A DNA stretch of 64,000 bases from CAZGUX01 sp046160045. GTDB taxonomy: Bacteria > Acidobacteriota > Terriglobia > Bryobacterales > Bryobacteraceae. The notes under the pieces were generated by a model. That model was not told the origin of the DNA, did no database searches, and saw only the letters and a program-made list of their open reading frames with translations. Shown piece after piece: positions 49,738-58,952 of this stretch. The stretch is taken from assembly GCA_046160045.1 (NCBI GenBank), contig JBJXGR010000559.1, positions 1 through 64,000 of the forward strand, read 5' to 3'. The position numbers were made by a program, and so were the translations under genes. The first letter of the stretch is position 1, and every line of letters begins with the position of its first letter.

Positions 49738-52188
49738 ATGTGCTATCTGTTCCTTGTGCGGGTTTTTGTCCTCTCGGTGATCGCGATGGCCGACGCGCTC
49801 GACGCGCAGCCTCAGGCGGCTTGGGGCATTCTCGAAAAACAATGCCTCCCCTGTCATGGAGCGGCGGCCATGAGCAACCTCGACCTCCGCACCCGCGAAT
49901 CCGCGCTCAAGGGAGGCAAACGAGGCGCGGCCCTGATGCCAGGCCAATCCGCGCAAAGCTTGCTATTGAAAGCGGTCGCGCGGCAAGGCGAACTGTCGAT
50001 GCCCCCAGGCAACAAAGCTCTCGACGCGGCGCAAGTGGAAGCGCTGCGGGCCTGGATCGATCGAGGCGCGGCGTGGCCAGACGGTCCGGAAAAACCAGAA
50101 AAGTGGTGGGCTTTCCGCAAGACGCAGCGTCCCGCGGTTCCGCCGGGGGCGACTCACCCGGTGGACGCGTTTCTTCTCGAGAAGCTTCAAGAAAAGCGCC
50201 TCACACCCGTCGGCTTGGCCGACCGGCGAACGCTGATTCGGCGCGCCTATGCCGACCTGCATGGGTTGCCGCCCGAGCCGAAAGAAGTGGATGCGTTCGT
50301 GCAGGACTCTTCGCCCGACGCGTGGGAGAAACTCATTGACCGGCTTCTCGAATCGCCGAGGTACGGCGAGCGGTGGGGCCGCCACTGGCTGGACGTGGTC
50401 CGCTATGCCGATACGGGCGGCTTTGAAACCGACATCTACTTCCCGAATGCGTGGCGGTATCGCGACTACGTCATCCAATCGTTCAACGCGGATAAGCCGT
50501 ACAACCGCTTCGTCGAGGAACAGATCGCCGGCGATGAAATGTTCGCCGACAATCTCGACCTGAACGGCGGCTTCGACATTCCGAAAGACAAGCTGGCCGC
50601 GCTCGACGCGCGGATTGCGACCGGCCTCTACACGATCGGGCCGGTGTATCACGAGGCCGCCCTGTTCGGCGATCAGGTCCGCTATGAGTGGCTCACCGAT
50701 GCGGTCGACACCACGGGCGAGGCGTTCCTGGGCCTGACGCTCGGATGCTCGCGTTGCCACGATCACAAGTTCGATCCACTGACTCGACGCGACTACCACC
50801 GTCTGATGGCCATCTTCGCGGCCAGCGACGAACGGGAGATCCCGGTGGTGAGCAAGTTCTCCGTTTTCGGCTTCAAGTCCGGCTATCCGAGCTATCTGCA
50901 GGTGGAGGAGATCAAAGGCGCGATCCAGCGCATCGAGCAGGCGGCGCGTAGCCGGGTGGTGAGGAAGGTGCGGGACCGCTTCCCCGCGGAGGTGAATGCC
51001 GCCTACGATGTGCCGGCTGAGAAGCGGAGCGTCGAACAAAGGAGGCTGGCAGCGCAACTTGAAAAGACGATGACGGAGGCGGGCTTGCAGGAGAACGCGG
51101 AAGGCAAGGTCGCCGATATTCCCTACACTACGGAGGAGCACGAACAGCGCGAACGCCTGATTTACCAGTTGGGCCAGGCCGCGCTCAAAGTCAACCCGGT
51201 GGCGCCGACCGCCACGGTGTTGGGCGCCGCGGACAAGATCCCGGACGTGCATTTGACCAACCGGGGCGACTGGCGGTCGAAGGGCGAAGTGATGAGTCCG
51301 GGATTTCCGGCCGCGTTGTCTCGTTCGCCCGACGTTTCGACGCCGCAGCGCCGCAAAGCCCTGGCCGAATGGCTGACCGACCCGGACCATCCGCTCACCG
51401 CGCGGGTTTTCGTGAATCGCGTGTGGCACTGGCATTTCGCCAGGGGGATTGTGGGTACGCCCAACGATTTCGGCCGCCAGGGTGAAGAGCCCACGCACCC
51501 GGAACTGCTGGAATGGCTGACCCGTGAGTTCATCGACAAGGGATGGCAGGTGAAGAAACTGCACCGGTTGATCATGACCTCGCAAGCATATTGCCGGGCA
51601 TCTTCGCACGACGCCTCGAACGCAGCTATCGATGCCGGCAACCGGTTCCTCTGGCGGGGGAATCGCCGCCGGTTGGATGCCGAATCGCTGCGCGACTTCG
51701 TCCTGGCCGCGGCCGGGACCCTGAATCTCAAAATGGGCGGACGTCCCGTGATCCCGCCGCTCAGCCAGGAGGAATACAGTTCGATGTGGGCGCGCAATCA
51801 GTGGCCCGAATCGATGGACTCGCGGGAGCACGCCCGGCGCTCCGTTTATCTTTATGTCAAGCGCACCTTCCCGCTGCCGATGCTGCAGACCTTCGACTCT
51901 CCCGACACCTCCACTTCCTGCGCGCGGCGCGACTCCACCACGGTGGCTCCGCAGGCCCTGACGCTCATGAATTCGGGATTCATGTTCGACCAGGCCAGGC
52001 AGTTTGCCGTTCGCATCGGGAAAGACAGCGACCCCATTGACGGCTTGTGGCGGATTGCCTATGGGCGTGAGCCGGCGGCGGACGAGCGCGCCAAAGCCAG
52101 GCGCTTTCTCGACTCTGGCGGGCCAGACGCGCTTGCCCGGCTCTGTCTGGTAACCTTCAATACAAACGAGTTCTTGTATGTCGACTGA
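49738..52188 (+). CDS. Secreted cytochrome-like DUF1549/DUF1553 protein
   Basis: An 816-residue protein with signal sequence and N-terminal planctomycete-type cytochrome (PSCyt1) domain, haem site CLPCH at about residue 36 in KQCLPCHGAAAMSNLDLR. DUF1549 follows (about 145-350: HPVDAFLLEKL, SPRYGERWGRHWLDVVRYAD, and a second CxxCH in CSRCHDHKFDPLTRRDY). DUF1553 (about 530-790: LAEWLTDPDHPLTARVFVNRVW, DFGRQGEEPTHPELLEWL, DTSTSCARRDSTTVAPQALTLMN) completes it. Such proteins occur in pairs with DUF1501 proteins in planctomycetes and Solibacter; their role is unknown, probably periplasmic oxidation of polymers. Its stop lies past the ATG of the DUF1501 gene. Confidence 0.9.
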   Translation: MCYLFLVRVFVLSVIAMADALDAQPQAAWGILEKQCLPCHGAAAMSNLDLRTRESALKGGKRGAALMPGQSAQSLLLKAVARQGELSMPPGNKALDAAQVEALRAWIDRGAAWPDGPEKPEKWWAFRKTQRPAVPPGATHPVDAFLLEKLQEKRLTPVGLADRRTLIRRAYADLHGLPPEPKEVDAFVQDSSPDAWEKLIDRLLESPRYGERWGRHWLDVVRYADTGGFETDIYFPNAWRYRDYVIQSFNADKPYNRFVEEQIAGDEMFADNLDLNGGFDIPKDKLAALDARIATGLYTIGPVYHEAALFGDQVRYEWLTDAVDTTGEAFLGLTLGCSRCHDHKFDPLTRRDYHRLMAIFAASDEREIPVVSKFSVFGFKSGYPSYLQVEEIKGAIQRIEQAARSRVVRKVRDRFPAEVNAAYDVPAEKRSVEQRRLAAQLEKTMTEAGLQENAEGKVADIPYTTEEHEQRERLIYQLGQAALKVNPVAPTATVLGAADKIPDVHLTNRGDWRSKGEVMSPGFPAALSRSPDVSTPQRRKALAEWLTDPDHPLTARVFVNRVWHWHFARGIVGTPNDFGRQGEEPTHPELLEWLTREFIDKGWQVKKLHRLIMTSQAYCRASSHDASNAAIDAGNRFLWRGNRRRLDAESLRDFVLAAAGTLNLKMGGRPVIPPLSQEEYSSMWARNQWPESMDSREHARRSVYLYVKRTFPLPMLQTFDSPDTSTSCARRDSTTVAPQALTLMNSGFMFDQARQFAVRIGKDSDPIDGLWRIAYGREPAADERAKARRFLDSGGPDALARLCLVTFNTNEFLYVD

Positions 52189-53647
52189 GCTTTGCGCAAG
52201 AACGCGGGTTGCCCGGTCGCGGCGTGAGTTTCTGGAGAAGGCCGGTCTGGGCTTCGGCGCCGTCGCCGCTTCGGCGCTGCTCGCCCAGGATCGGGCACAA
52301 GGCGCCGTCGCCAAGCCCTTCGCCCCCAAGCCCCAGCATTTCCCCGCCAAAGCCAGGAGCGTGATCTTCCTGTTCATGCACGGCGGTCCATCGCACCTGG
52401 ACTCGTTTGATCCCAAGCCTCTGCTGGCCAAACTGGATGGACAACCGGTGCCGCCCTCTTTCGGGAAGGTCGACTTTCAGTTCACCCGGATCGAGAAGGT
52501 ACCGTTGATGGCCTCGCCGCGCACGTTCAAGAAGCGCGGGCAGTCGGGTCTGGAGATTTCCGACCTGTTCGAGCACGTGGCGCAGCATGCCGACGACCTC
52601 GCGGTGGTCCGGTCATGCCACCACGACGGATTCACCCATGTCACGGGCCAAAACTGGATGAACACGGGTTGGCCTCGCGTGGGCCGCCCTTCCGTGGGTT
52701 CGTGGGTGGTGTACGGGCTCGGCAGCGAGAGCGACAATCTGCCGGCGTTCGTTGTCATGCTGGATGGCGGCATCAAGGCGGGATCTCCGGCCTACGGCGC
52801 GGGGTTTTTGCCCGCGGCGTTCCAGGGCACGGTCCTGCGATCGGAAGGGCCGCCGATCCTGAACGTCAGGCGGCCGGAGTCGATCTCGCCCGCCCAGCAG
52901 GAGGGCATGTTCGCCATGCTCCGCGACCTGAATGAGCGTCACCGCGAACCGCGCGCAGAGGACTCCGAACTGGCCGCCCGTATGGCCTCCTACGAGCTTG
53001 CCTTCAAGATGCAGATGTCGGTTCCCGAGGTGGCCGATCTCTCGAACGAGACCGAGGCCACGCGGAGGCTGTACGGCCTTGACGATAAGATGACGGCCGA
53101 GTTCGGGACCGAGTGCCTCATGGCGCGGAGACTGGTGGAGCGAGGCGTGCGCTTCGTGCAGCTCTACTCAGGCGGCAAGAAGGGCTCGGAAGTGGGGTGG
53201 GACGGGCACAACGAGTGCGACCAGAATCACGTGTTCATGGCCCGCAAGGTGGACAAGCCCATCGCCGGATTACTTGCCGATCTCAAATCGCGCGGCCTGC
53301 TGGAGTCGACGCTGGTGGTGTGGGGCGGCGACTTCGGGCGCACACCTTTCACGGACGGCGCGGAATCCGGCGGTGGAAACCGCAACGGGCGGGATCACAA
53401 TCCCTACGGCTTCTCGGTGTGGATGGCGGGCGGCGGCATCCGGGGCGGCAAGGTGATCGGAGCGACGGACGAGATCGGCCTGCGGGCGGCGAAGGACAAG
53501 GTGACGATGCACGATCTCCACGCCACAATGCTGTCCTTGTTGGGCCTGGACCACAAACGTCTCACGTACTTCTTCCAGGGCCGCGAGTTTCGCCTGACCG
53601 ATGTCCACGGCGAGGGTGAGTTCGCCCGCCACCTGCTCACGGCGTGA
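52178..53647 (+). CDS. Tat-secreted DUF1501 protein
   Basis: A 489-residue protein with a Tat signal (RSRREFLEKAGLGFGAVAASALLAQ). DUF1501 is an alkaline-phosphatase/sulfatase-like superfamily member: FLFMHGGPSHLDSFDPKP, VRSCHHDGFTHVTGQNWMNTG, ARRLVERGVRFVQLYSGG, VVWGGDFGRTPF, and GRDHNPYGFSVWMAGGGIRGG. The typical metal-ligand pattern of His and Asp is seen in these blocks. It starts 10 bases inside the preceding DUF1549 gene, a fixed arrangement in this group. The two products probably act together outside the cytoplasm. The biochemical reaction is not known. Confidence 0.9.
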   Translation: MSTELCARTRVARSRREFLEKAGLGFGAVAASALLAQDRAQGAVAKPFAPKPQHFPAKARSVIFLFMHGGPSHLDSFDPKPLLAKLDGQPVPPSFGKVDFQFTRIEKVPLMASPRTFKKRGQSGLEISDLFEHVAQHADDLAVVRSCHHDGFTHVTGQNWMNTGWPRVGRPSVGSWVVYGLGSESDNLPAFVVMLDGGIKAGSPAYGAGFLPAAFQGTVLRSEGPPILNVRRPESISPAQQEGMFAMLRDLNERHREPRAEDSELAARMASYELAFKMQMSVPEVADLSNETEATRRLYGLDDKMTAEFGTECLMARRLVERGVRFVQLYSGGKKGSEVGWDGHNECDQNHVFMARKVDKPIAGLLADLKSRGLLESTLVVWGGDFGRTPFTDGAESGGGNRNGRDHNPYGFSVWMAGGGIRGGKVIGATDEIGLRAAKDKVTMHDLHATMLSLLGLDHKRLTYFFQGREFRLTDVHGEGEFARHLLTA

Positions 53648-53701
53648 ACCACTGACAGCCACGAGTAGCCACCGCCTTATCATGGTATGGGGGAATCTCC
53701 G

Positions 53702-56512
53702 ATGCGCAAGCTGATCGCCGCCCTTGTGGTTCTCATCGCGCTGGCCATTGCCGCCGCCTTTGCGCTTCCACTCCTCGTCGACGTCAACCAGTACCGCGGC
53801 CGCATTCAGAGCGAGTTGCAGCAGAGGTTGCGTCGCACGGTGAAGTTGGGCGAGCTGAGCCTGAGAGTCATTCCGCTTGCCATCCGTGTCGAGCGGCTGG
53901 AAGTGGGAGAATCCCCTGCATTGCAGTCGGACAAACCATTTGCCGCGGCCAGGGAACTGTACGTCCGGGTGGGGTTGCTGGCGTTACTGCAGGGACAGGT
54001 GCGGGTGGAATCGCTGCGGCTTCTGGAGCCGCGGATCGAGTTGATTCGCGACCGAAACGGGGTTTGGAACTACGCGAGCCTCGGGGGCGGCACGGCCGAT
54101 TCAGGAGGACAGAAAGGGGCGACACCCGGCATTCAAAACCTCCAGATCGAGGACGGCGTCGTGGCCATCACCGACCGGCAGAAGAAAGAAGCGCGCGCCG
54201 TCTACGACCACATCGACCTCGACTTGAACAACTTCTCGCCGGGCAGGAAGTTCGATCTGCAGTTGACCGTACACCTGCCGGGGCCTGGACGGCAGACACT
54301 TGTGCTCGCGGGCAAAGGCGGACCGCTCGACACCGCCGGGGTGATGGCGTCACCGTTTGACGGGACTATGGCATTGGACGAAGCGTCCCTGGGCGGGCTG
54401 CGAAAGTTCCTCCGGACTGACGCCGTGGCTGCCCTTGATGGAACGTTGACCGGCAAGGCGTCCATCCAAATGAGGAACCGGGTGCTCGGTCTCCAGGGCG
54501 ATCTTCGCCTGGCCGATCTCAAGACCCGTTCTCACAGCTTGAAGGAAACGATCTCGCTCGATTACCAGTTGCGCCAGGACATGTCGCGCGATGAGCTCGA
54601 CTTGACCAGGATGAATGTGAAGCTCGGCGGGATGACGATCCAGGCAAAAGGGAAAGTGGAAACCAAGGCGACGCCGGCGGTGCTGCATCTGGAGGTGACG
54701 GCGGCGAACGCAACGATCGACGAGGTAGCGCAACTCGCCGCGGCGGCCGGGGTGGCGTTTGACCCCGACGTCAAGGTACGGGGGCTGATCAACGCCCAAC
54801 TGCGAGCGGAAGGTCCCGCCGGCGGCCCGGCCCTGAGCGGGTCGCTTCAAGGCAGCCGCATCGAGATTCGCGGCGAAGGATGGCCGGAACCGGTGAGGGT
54901 GGCGGAGTTGGCGCTGGACCTGACGCCGGAGACCATTCGCTCCCGGCCGTTTACGATCGAGTCCGGGGCGACCCGGCTGAACGGGTCATTCGCGCTCGCC
55001 GGGTACACGTCGAAGAACCCGACCGTGGATGCCGGGATCAAAGCTCCCTCGGCCACCCTGACGGAGTTGCTGCGGATCGCCCACGCGGTGGGTGTGGAGG
55101 CGGCGCGCGGAATCTCGGGCACCGGCAACGCCGCGGTGGACGTGCTTATTCACGGCCCGGTGAAGAACCCGGCTTACTCGGGTTCGCTGTCCCTTCAGAA
55201 TGGATCGGTCGAACTGCCGTCATTGCGAAAGCCGCTGCAGATCGGATCGGCGTCGCTGCGGTTCGAGCAGAACTCCGCGAAGCTGGACAATGTCGCGATG
55301 TCGCTGGGCAGTTCCCATCTGCGGGGTGAGATCAGCATCCGTAATTTCGCAGCGCCCGAATTGGAGTTTCGCGCGGACATCGACCAGGTGAACGTAGACG
55401 AACTCCGCCAGTTGAGCGCCGGTGGCCCGGACGGCAAGGAGGGCAAGACCCGGGGGGCAGCCGGCTTGAGGGGCTCGGGCTCCATCACCATCGGCAAGTT
55501 GGTGCTGCAGAAACTGGTGATGAACCGGGTGCAGGCGGCGTGCGTGCTCGACAAGGGTCTGATCCGCCTCGACCCGGTGACGGCGGAGTTGTACGGAGGC
55601 AAGCAGACCGGCAGCATCAGCATCGACACGCGTCCGGAACGTACGGTTTATGGGGTGCGCACCAAACTCGAGCTCGTGGACGCCGATCAGCTCTTGACTT
55701 CGGCGACGTCATGGAGAGGCGTTCTCAAAGGCGCCCTGAACCTGGAAGCCGACACGCAGTTCACCGCATTTCCGGGCGTTGACATCGCCCGTTCGCTGAA
55801 CGGACGAACCGCGTTCGACCTGAAGGACGGAAAGATCGCCGGCATCAACATCGTCAATGAAATCGCCGGCCTGGCCGGATTTCTGGGTTACGCCAAGAAG
55901 CAGGCGGGTCTCACCGATGTCGCGAAACTCTCCGGCTCCATGAATTTTCGCGATGGCGTGGGCGCCACCGAGGACCTGCGCCTGGAATTCGCTGGAGGCG
56001 GGCTCAGCGCCGCAGGCACCATGAACCTGATCGACCAGGCGATGAACATGCGGTTGACCTCGGTGTTCGATCGCGAGTTCAGCCAGCGCGTCGGCGGCCA
56101 GCAGATCGGCGGGTTCCTGACCACCGCACTCGCCAATGGAAAGGGCGAACTGGTAATCCTCTCGCTCGTGTCGGGGACCTTTCCGAATATCCGCTTCGCC
56201 CCCGACCCGCAGCGCATGGCCGAAATGCGGGCGAAGAACCTCTTCCCAACGAGCGGAGATCCGGCGAAGCGCACGACCGAGGTCATCGATACCATTCGTG
56301 GCAAGGGGGGCAAGGGTGTGCTGGACGTGCTTCGCGGCGGGCAAGCGACGACCGTACCGCCGGCTGAAGAGGCGAAACCTTCCCAACAGGCCGAACCGGC
56401 GAAGCCCGCGCAGCAGACGGCGCCGGAGCAAAAACAGGCGCCGAACACGTTCCGCGATCTGATGGAACAGCTCAAGAGCCGCGGCAAACAGAAGGAAGAG
56501 CCGAAGAAGTGA
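53702..56512 (+). CDS. AsmA-family envelope protein
   Basis: A 936-residue protein. ATG 53702 is preferred (GGGGA seven bases upstream) over 53687. One N-terminal membrane helix (LIAALVVLIALAIAAAFALP) is followed by VDVNQYRGRIQSELQQRLRR, the AsmA signature. The remainder is a long repeating beta pattern typical of bridge-like lipid transport proteins, ending with the AsmA C-terminal region (TAFDLKDGKIAGINIVNEI, ATEDLRLEFAGGGLSAAGTM, GELVILSLVSGTFPNIRFAPD). The last 80 residues are a Pro/Ala/Lys/Gln-rich tail. AsmA, TamB and YhdP relatives move phospholipids to the outer membrane. It stands alone, upstream of the leader RNA for the aldo/keto reductase. Confidence 0.85.
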   Translation: MRKLIAALVVLIALAIAAAFALPLLVDVNQYRGRIQSELQQRLRRTVKLGELSLRVIPLAIRVERLEVGESPALQSDKPFAAARELYVRVGLLALLQGQVRVESLRLLEPRIELIRDRNGVWNYASLGGGTADSGGQKGATPGIQNLQIEDGVVAITDRQKKEARAVYDHIDLDLNNFSPGRKFDLQLTVHLPGPGRQTLVLAGKGGPLDTAGVMASPFDGTMALDEASLGGLRKFLRTDAVAALDGTLTGKASIQMRNRVLGLQGDLRLADLKTRSHSLKETISLDYQLRQDMSRDELDLTRMNVKLGGMTIQAKGKVETKATPAVLHLEVTAANATIDEVAQLAAAAGVAFDPDVKVRGLINAQLRAEGPAGGPALSGSLQGSRIEIRGEGWPEPVRVAELALDLTPETIRSRPFTIESGATRLNGSFALAGYTSKNPTVDAGIKAPSATLTELLRIAHAVGVEAARGISGTGNAAVDVLIHGPVKNPAYSGSLSLQNGSVELPSLRKPLQIGSASLRFEQNSAKLDNVAMSLGSSHLRGEISIRNFAAPELEFRADIDQVNVDELRQLSAGGPDGKEGKTRGAAGLRGSGSITIGKLVLQKLVMNRVQAACVLDKGLIRLDPVTAELYGGKQTGSISIDTRPERTVYGVRTKLELVDADQLLTSATSWRGVLKGALNLEADTQFTAFPGVDIARSLNGRTAFDLKDGKIAGINIVNEIAGLAGFLGYAKKQAGLTDVAKLSGSMNFRDGVGATEDLRLEFAGGGLSAAGTMNLIDQAMNMRLTSVFDREFSQRVGGQQIGGFLTTALANGKGELVILSLVSGTFPNIRFAPDPQRMAEMRAKNLFPTSGDPAKRTTEVIDTIRGKGGKGVLDVLRGGQATTVPPAEEAKPSQQAEPAKPAQQTAPEQKQAPNTFRDLMEQLKSRGKQKEEPKK

Positions 56513-56561
56513 GGGCGCCATCGAATAGCAATCGCGGGCGAGATTGAGTAGACTCTGTCTT

Positions 56562-56806
56562 GAGTTTTGTCCTGGATCGGCGTTCGACCGCTCCTTGCGA
56601 GATTCGGGAAATCGGGAAGGAGCCAGCCACCAAGCCTTCTGAGCCGCGAGCGTGAGCGAGCGGTGGCGATGCAGGGCGACCGGTGAGAATCCACCGCTCC
56701 CTGACGGTAGCGGCTCCGAAGGAGAACGGGCAGAACTTCAGCCTTGTTCGGGAGGGAATTTTTCACAACCTCTTCAGGGGGCGGTGGCTGGCTTTTGCAG
56801 GAGGAG
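56562..56806 (+). ncRNA. Structured leader RNA, possible riboswitch
   Basis: Within the 298 bases before the reductase gene there are nested complementary arms. AGCCAGCCACC (56621-56631) pairs perfectly with GGTGGCTGGCT (56783-56793), which ends six bases before the Shine-Dalgarno GGAGGAG. CTCCTT near 56591 pairs with AAGGAG near 56618 around an inner GATT/AATC hairpin. CCGC...GCGG forms a hairpin at about 56643-56662. The central GACCGGTGAGAATCCACCG recalls the cobalamin riboswitch core (GGTGAAAATCC), but the expected cobalamin box is not seen. Closing the long stem next to the Shine-Dalgarno would suit translation control. The ligand is unknown. Confidence 0.45.
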
Positions 56807-56810
56807 ATCG

Positions 56811-57818
56811 ATGAGAACTTCACGACGTGACTTTCTTCGCCAATCCGCCGTAACGACGGCGCTGGCAGAACAGGTGATCGCACAAACGTCCGGGGCTTCC
56901 GCCACGGGGATGCCCACGCGCGTCCTCGGGCGCAGCGGGCAGCGCGTCTCCATCTTATGTCTTGGCGGCTGGCATATCGGGACCGTGAAGGACAAGAAGG
57001 AGGCCGCCCGCATCATGCACCACGCCATCGACAACGGGCTGACCTTCTTCGACAACGCGTGGGACTATCACGACGGCTTCGCCGAGGAGTCGATGGGCGA
57101 TGCGCTGGCGCAGGACGGCTATCGCAAGAAGGTCTTCCTGATGACCAAGAACTGCGAGCGGGACTACGAAGGGTCCATGCGCTGCCTGGACCAGAGTCTG
57201 CGGCGGCTCAAAACCGATCACCTGGACCTCTGGCAGTTCCACGAGATGGTCTACGACAACGACCCGGACTGGGTGTTCGAAAAGGGCGGACTGAAAGCGG
57301 CCCTGGAAGCGCGCAAAGCGGGGAAGGTCCGCTACATCGGCTTCACCGGGCACAAGGACCCGCGTATTCATCTCAAGATGCTGGGCAAACCCCACCCGTG
57401 GGATTCCGCGCAGATGCCGATCAACGTCATGGACGCGCACTATCGCAGCTTCCAGAAGGAAGTGGTGCCGGTGTGCCTCCGGAAGAACGTCGGGGTGATC
57501 GGGATGAAAGGACTGGCCGGAGGATTTCCGCAGGGGCGTATCCCGTCCAAGGCCGGGCTGACGGTCGAGGAGTGTTTCCGGTATTGCCTGAGCCTGCCCA
57601 TCACATCGCAGGTGGTGGGGATCACGAGCATGGCGCAACTCGAACAGGATCTGGCCATCGCGCGCACCTTCAAGCCGATGACGCAGGCCGAGCAGGGAAC
57701 GCTGATTTCGCGGGTGAAGGAGGAAGGGGGCGACGGGCGGCACGAACTGTTCAAGTCGACCAAGCTGTACGATGGCCCGCATCACCGCCGGCAGCACGGT
57801 TTCGACGTGGGGGATTAG
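56811..57818 (+). CDS. Tat-exported aldo/keto reductase
   Basis: A 335-residue protein starting at ATG 56811, with GGAGGAG just upstream and a Tat signal (RTSRRDFLRQSAVTTALAE). The longer frame upstream is inside the leader RNA. The TIM-barrel AKR fold shows the tetrad: Asp in FFDNAWDYHDG (with Tyr in the same segment), Lys in FLMTKN and His in WQFHEM. The AKR opening LGRSGQRVSILCLGGWHIG and VGVIGMKGLAGG are typical of the COG0667 group. It lacks an obvious NADPH-specific C-terminal motif I could identify. Exported AKR proteins with Tat signals are frequent in Bryobacter-type genomes. It is preceded by a structured leader that may control its translation. Confidence 0.85.
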   Translation: MRTSRRDFLRQSAVTTALAEQVIAQTSGASATGMPTRVLGRSGQRVSILCLGGWHIGTVKDKKEAARIMHHAIDNGLTFFDNAWDYHDGFAEESMGDALAQDGYRKKVFLMTKNCERDYEGSMRCLDQSLRRLKTDHLDLWQFHEMVYDNDPDWVFEKGGLKAALEARKAGKVRYIGFTGHKDPRIHLKMLGKPHPWDSAQMPINVMDAHYRSFQKEVVPVCLRKNVGVIGMKGLAGGFPQGRIPSKAGLTVEECFRYCLSLPITSQVVGITSMAQLEQDLAIARTFKPMTQAEQGTLISRVKEEGGDGRHELFKSTKLYDGPHHRRQHGFDVGD

Positions 57819-57828
57819 GGGTCTCTAC

Positions 57829-58120
57829 CCCTCCCGAATGCGCTGTCCGAGGCCCGACCGCAAGGGAGGGCTTGCGCATCCAATTTCCGTACACGCTATT
57901 CATCGTGGGGTTGCGACCTGACTCGAGCCAACGGCGTCAGCCGTGGGGTGGGCGACACCCTCGACCCCTCCCGAGTGCACTGTCCGAGGCCTGACCGCAA
58001 GGGAGGGCTTGAGCATCCAATTTCCGCACACGCAATTCATCGTGGGGTTGCGTTTCTTCGGAGCCGCGACCGGAAGGGAGCGGACAATTTGATTTCCGCA
58101 CACCTCCTCAGCCGTGGGGT
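57829..58120. repeat. Tandem dispersed repeats, locus 4
   Basis: Two copies of an approximately 88-base unit (57829-57915 and 57965-58052, start-to-start 136-137 bases). Each contains CCTCCCGA, CGAGGC[C/T]CGACCGCAAGGGAGG, CATCCAATTTCCG and ATTCATCGTGGGGTTGCG. Hairpins CGGCGTCAGCCG separate them. A third part (58050-58120) matches locus 1 at 7711. These are likely mobile or recombinogenic intergenic elements. Confidence 0.75.
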
Positions 58121-58198
58121 AGCTTGGTTGAAAAACCGAAAGACGCGTCGCAGCCCCGAGCCTCAAGCGACGGGTCCCTTCCCGCACCGCCAAGGAAC

Positions 58199-58541
58199 CT
58201 ACGGCCCAAGTGCGGAGGCGACGACGGCCGGACACGGCGTGCCGAGCGGGAAACAGTGCGGGTAGCTCACGCAGAGATTCGGGCGGGTGAGTTGGCAGAA
58301 GTCGACCGGGTCCCATCCGGCCGGATGCTGGCGCGGTTCCAGGAGGGCGAGGCCGGAGGGGTCGCGCTGGCGGCCGAGGTCGCGACCGGCGGTGAAGGCC
58401 ATCAGGCAGGGACCTCCTCGAACCGGTGGGCGAGGCCCGCCTGCGGGAAGAAGGTGTCGCCGTTGGTTGGTGAACTCGCAGAGGAGCTCCTGACGAAACC
58501 AGAAGCCGCCGAGGACGCTGCGCTCGCGAATCGCCACCCAT
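58199..58541 (-). pseudogene. Decayed phage-terminase-like gene fragment
   Basis: On the minus strand one frame encodes FWFRQELLCEF and, about 25 residues later, FTAGRDLGRQRDPSGLALLE and CFPLGTPCPAVVA. This resembles terminase large subunit proteins (RQEYxCEF, then the nuclease first motif GxDLGQxxDxxALxxxE, then PLGTPYPxVV). Between these, the better family match (GDTFFPQAGLAHRFEE) lies in another frame, so two compensating frameshifts have occurred. Neither the ATPase half nor the end is present. It is flanked by dispersed repeats. This is the only phage-like trace in the window. Confidence 0.55.
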
Positions 58542-58952
58542 CGAACAGGGAGGTCCCTTCCTTTTCTATTTCTATCGTCACGTTAGCGCGGAGGTCCCAA
58601 GGAATTCCCTTCCGTTGTGGTGTGGCAAGTAGTGAGGGGAGGGTGGGTCTCCACATGGAAACCCGGGACAGCGCGACTGCGTGCGCGGTCGTTGCTTGTG
58701 TGCAAGTGGTTGATTGGATTCGAGTGTCGTTGACGGAAAGCGGGAAACGCGTTGGACGGCCCCGGTTCTCCCCACGTTTCCCAACCGATTTGTCACGGCC
58801 CAGACGCACTGTCGACCGACTGCAGGCGCCACCGCGGCCGAATGGTCTCAACGGGTGGGTTCCTTCTGTTCCCCGTGGCGGGTTTTGCCCCCAGTTCACG
58901 CTATCACTAGTGGCGGCCGATTCGTCGGTTGGAGCCGTTTGGGAGGAATGAA
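58542..58952. other. Intergenic region with no gene recognised
   Basis: No supported gene. Frames crossing it on both strands have skewed composition and no family resemblance. It presumably contains the promoter for the hydrolase gene at 58953. Confidence 0.5.

Noticed and set aside
49963..52431. 822-codon minus-strand frame opposite the DUF1549/DUF1553 gene
   Set aside because: Despite its length it has no recognisable domain; the plus strand has two haem motifs and both DUF domains.
56621..56793. Group II intron or SRP RNA as explanation of the structured leader
   Set aside because: The domain V and SRP signature sequences are not present; only the riboswitch-like reading remains plausible.
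58124..58951. 275-codon plus-strand frame in the repeat-rich gap
   Set aside because: Low-complexity composition and no family; the minus strand of the same stretch shows terminase-like blocks instead.
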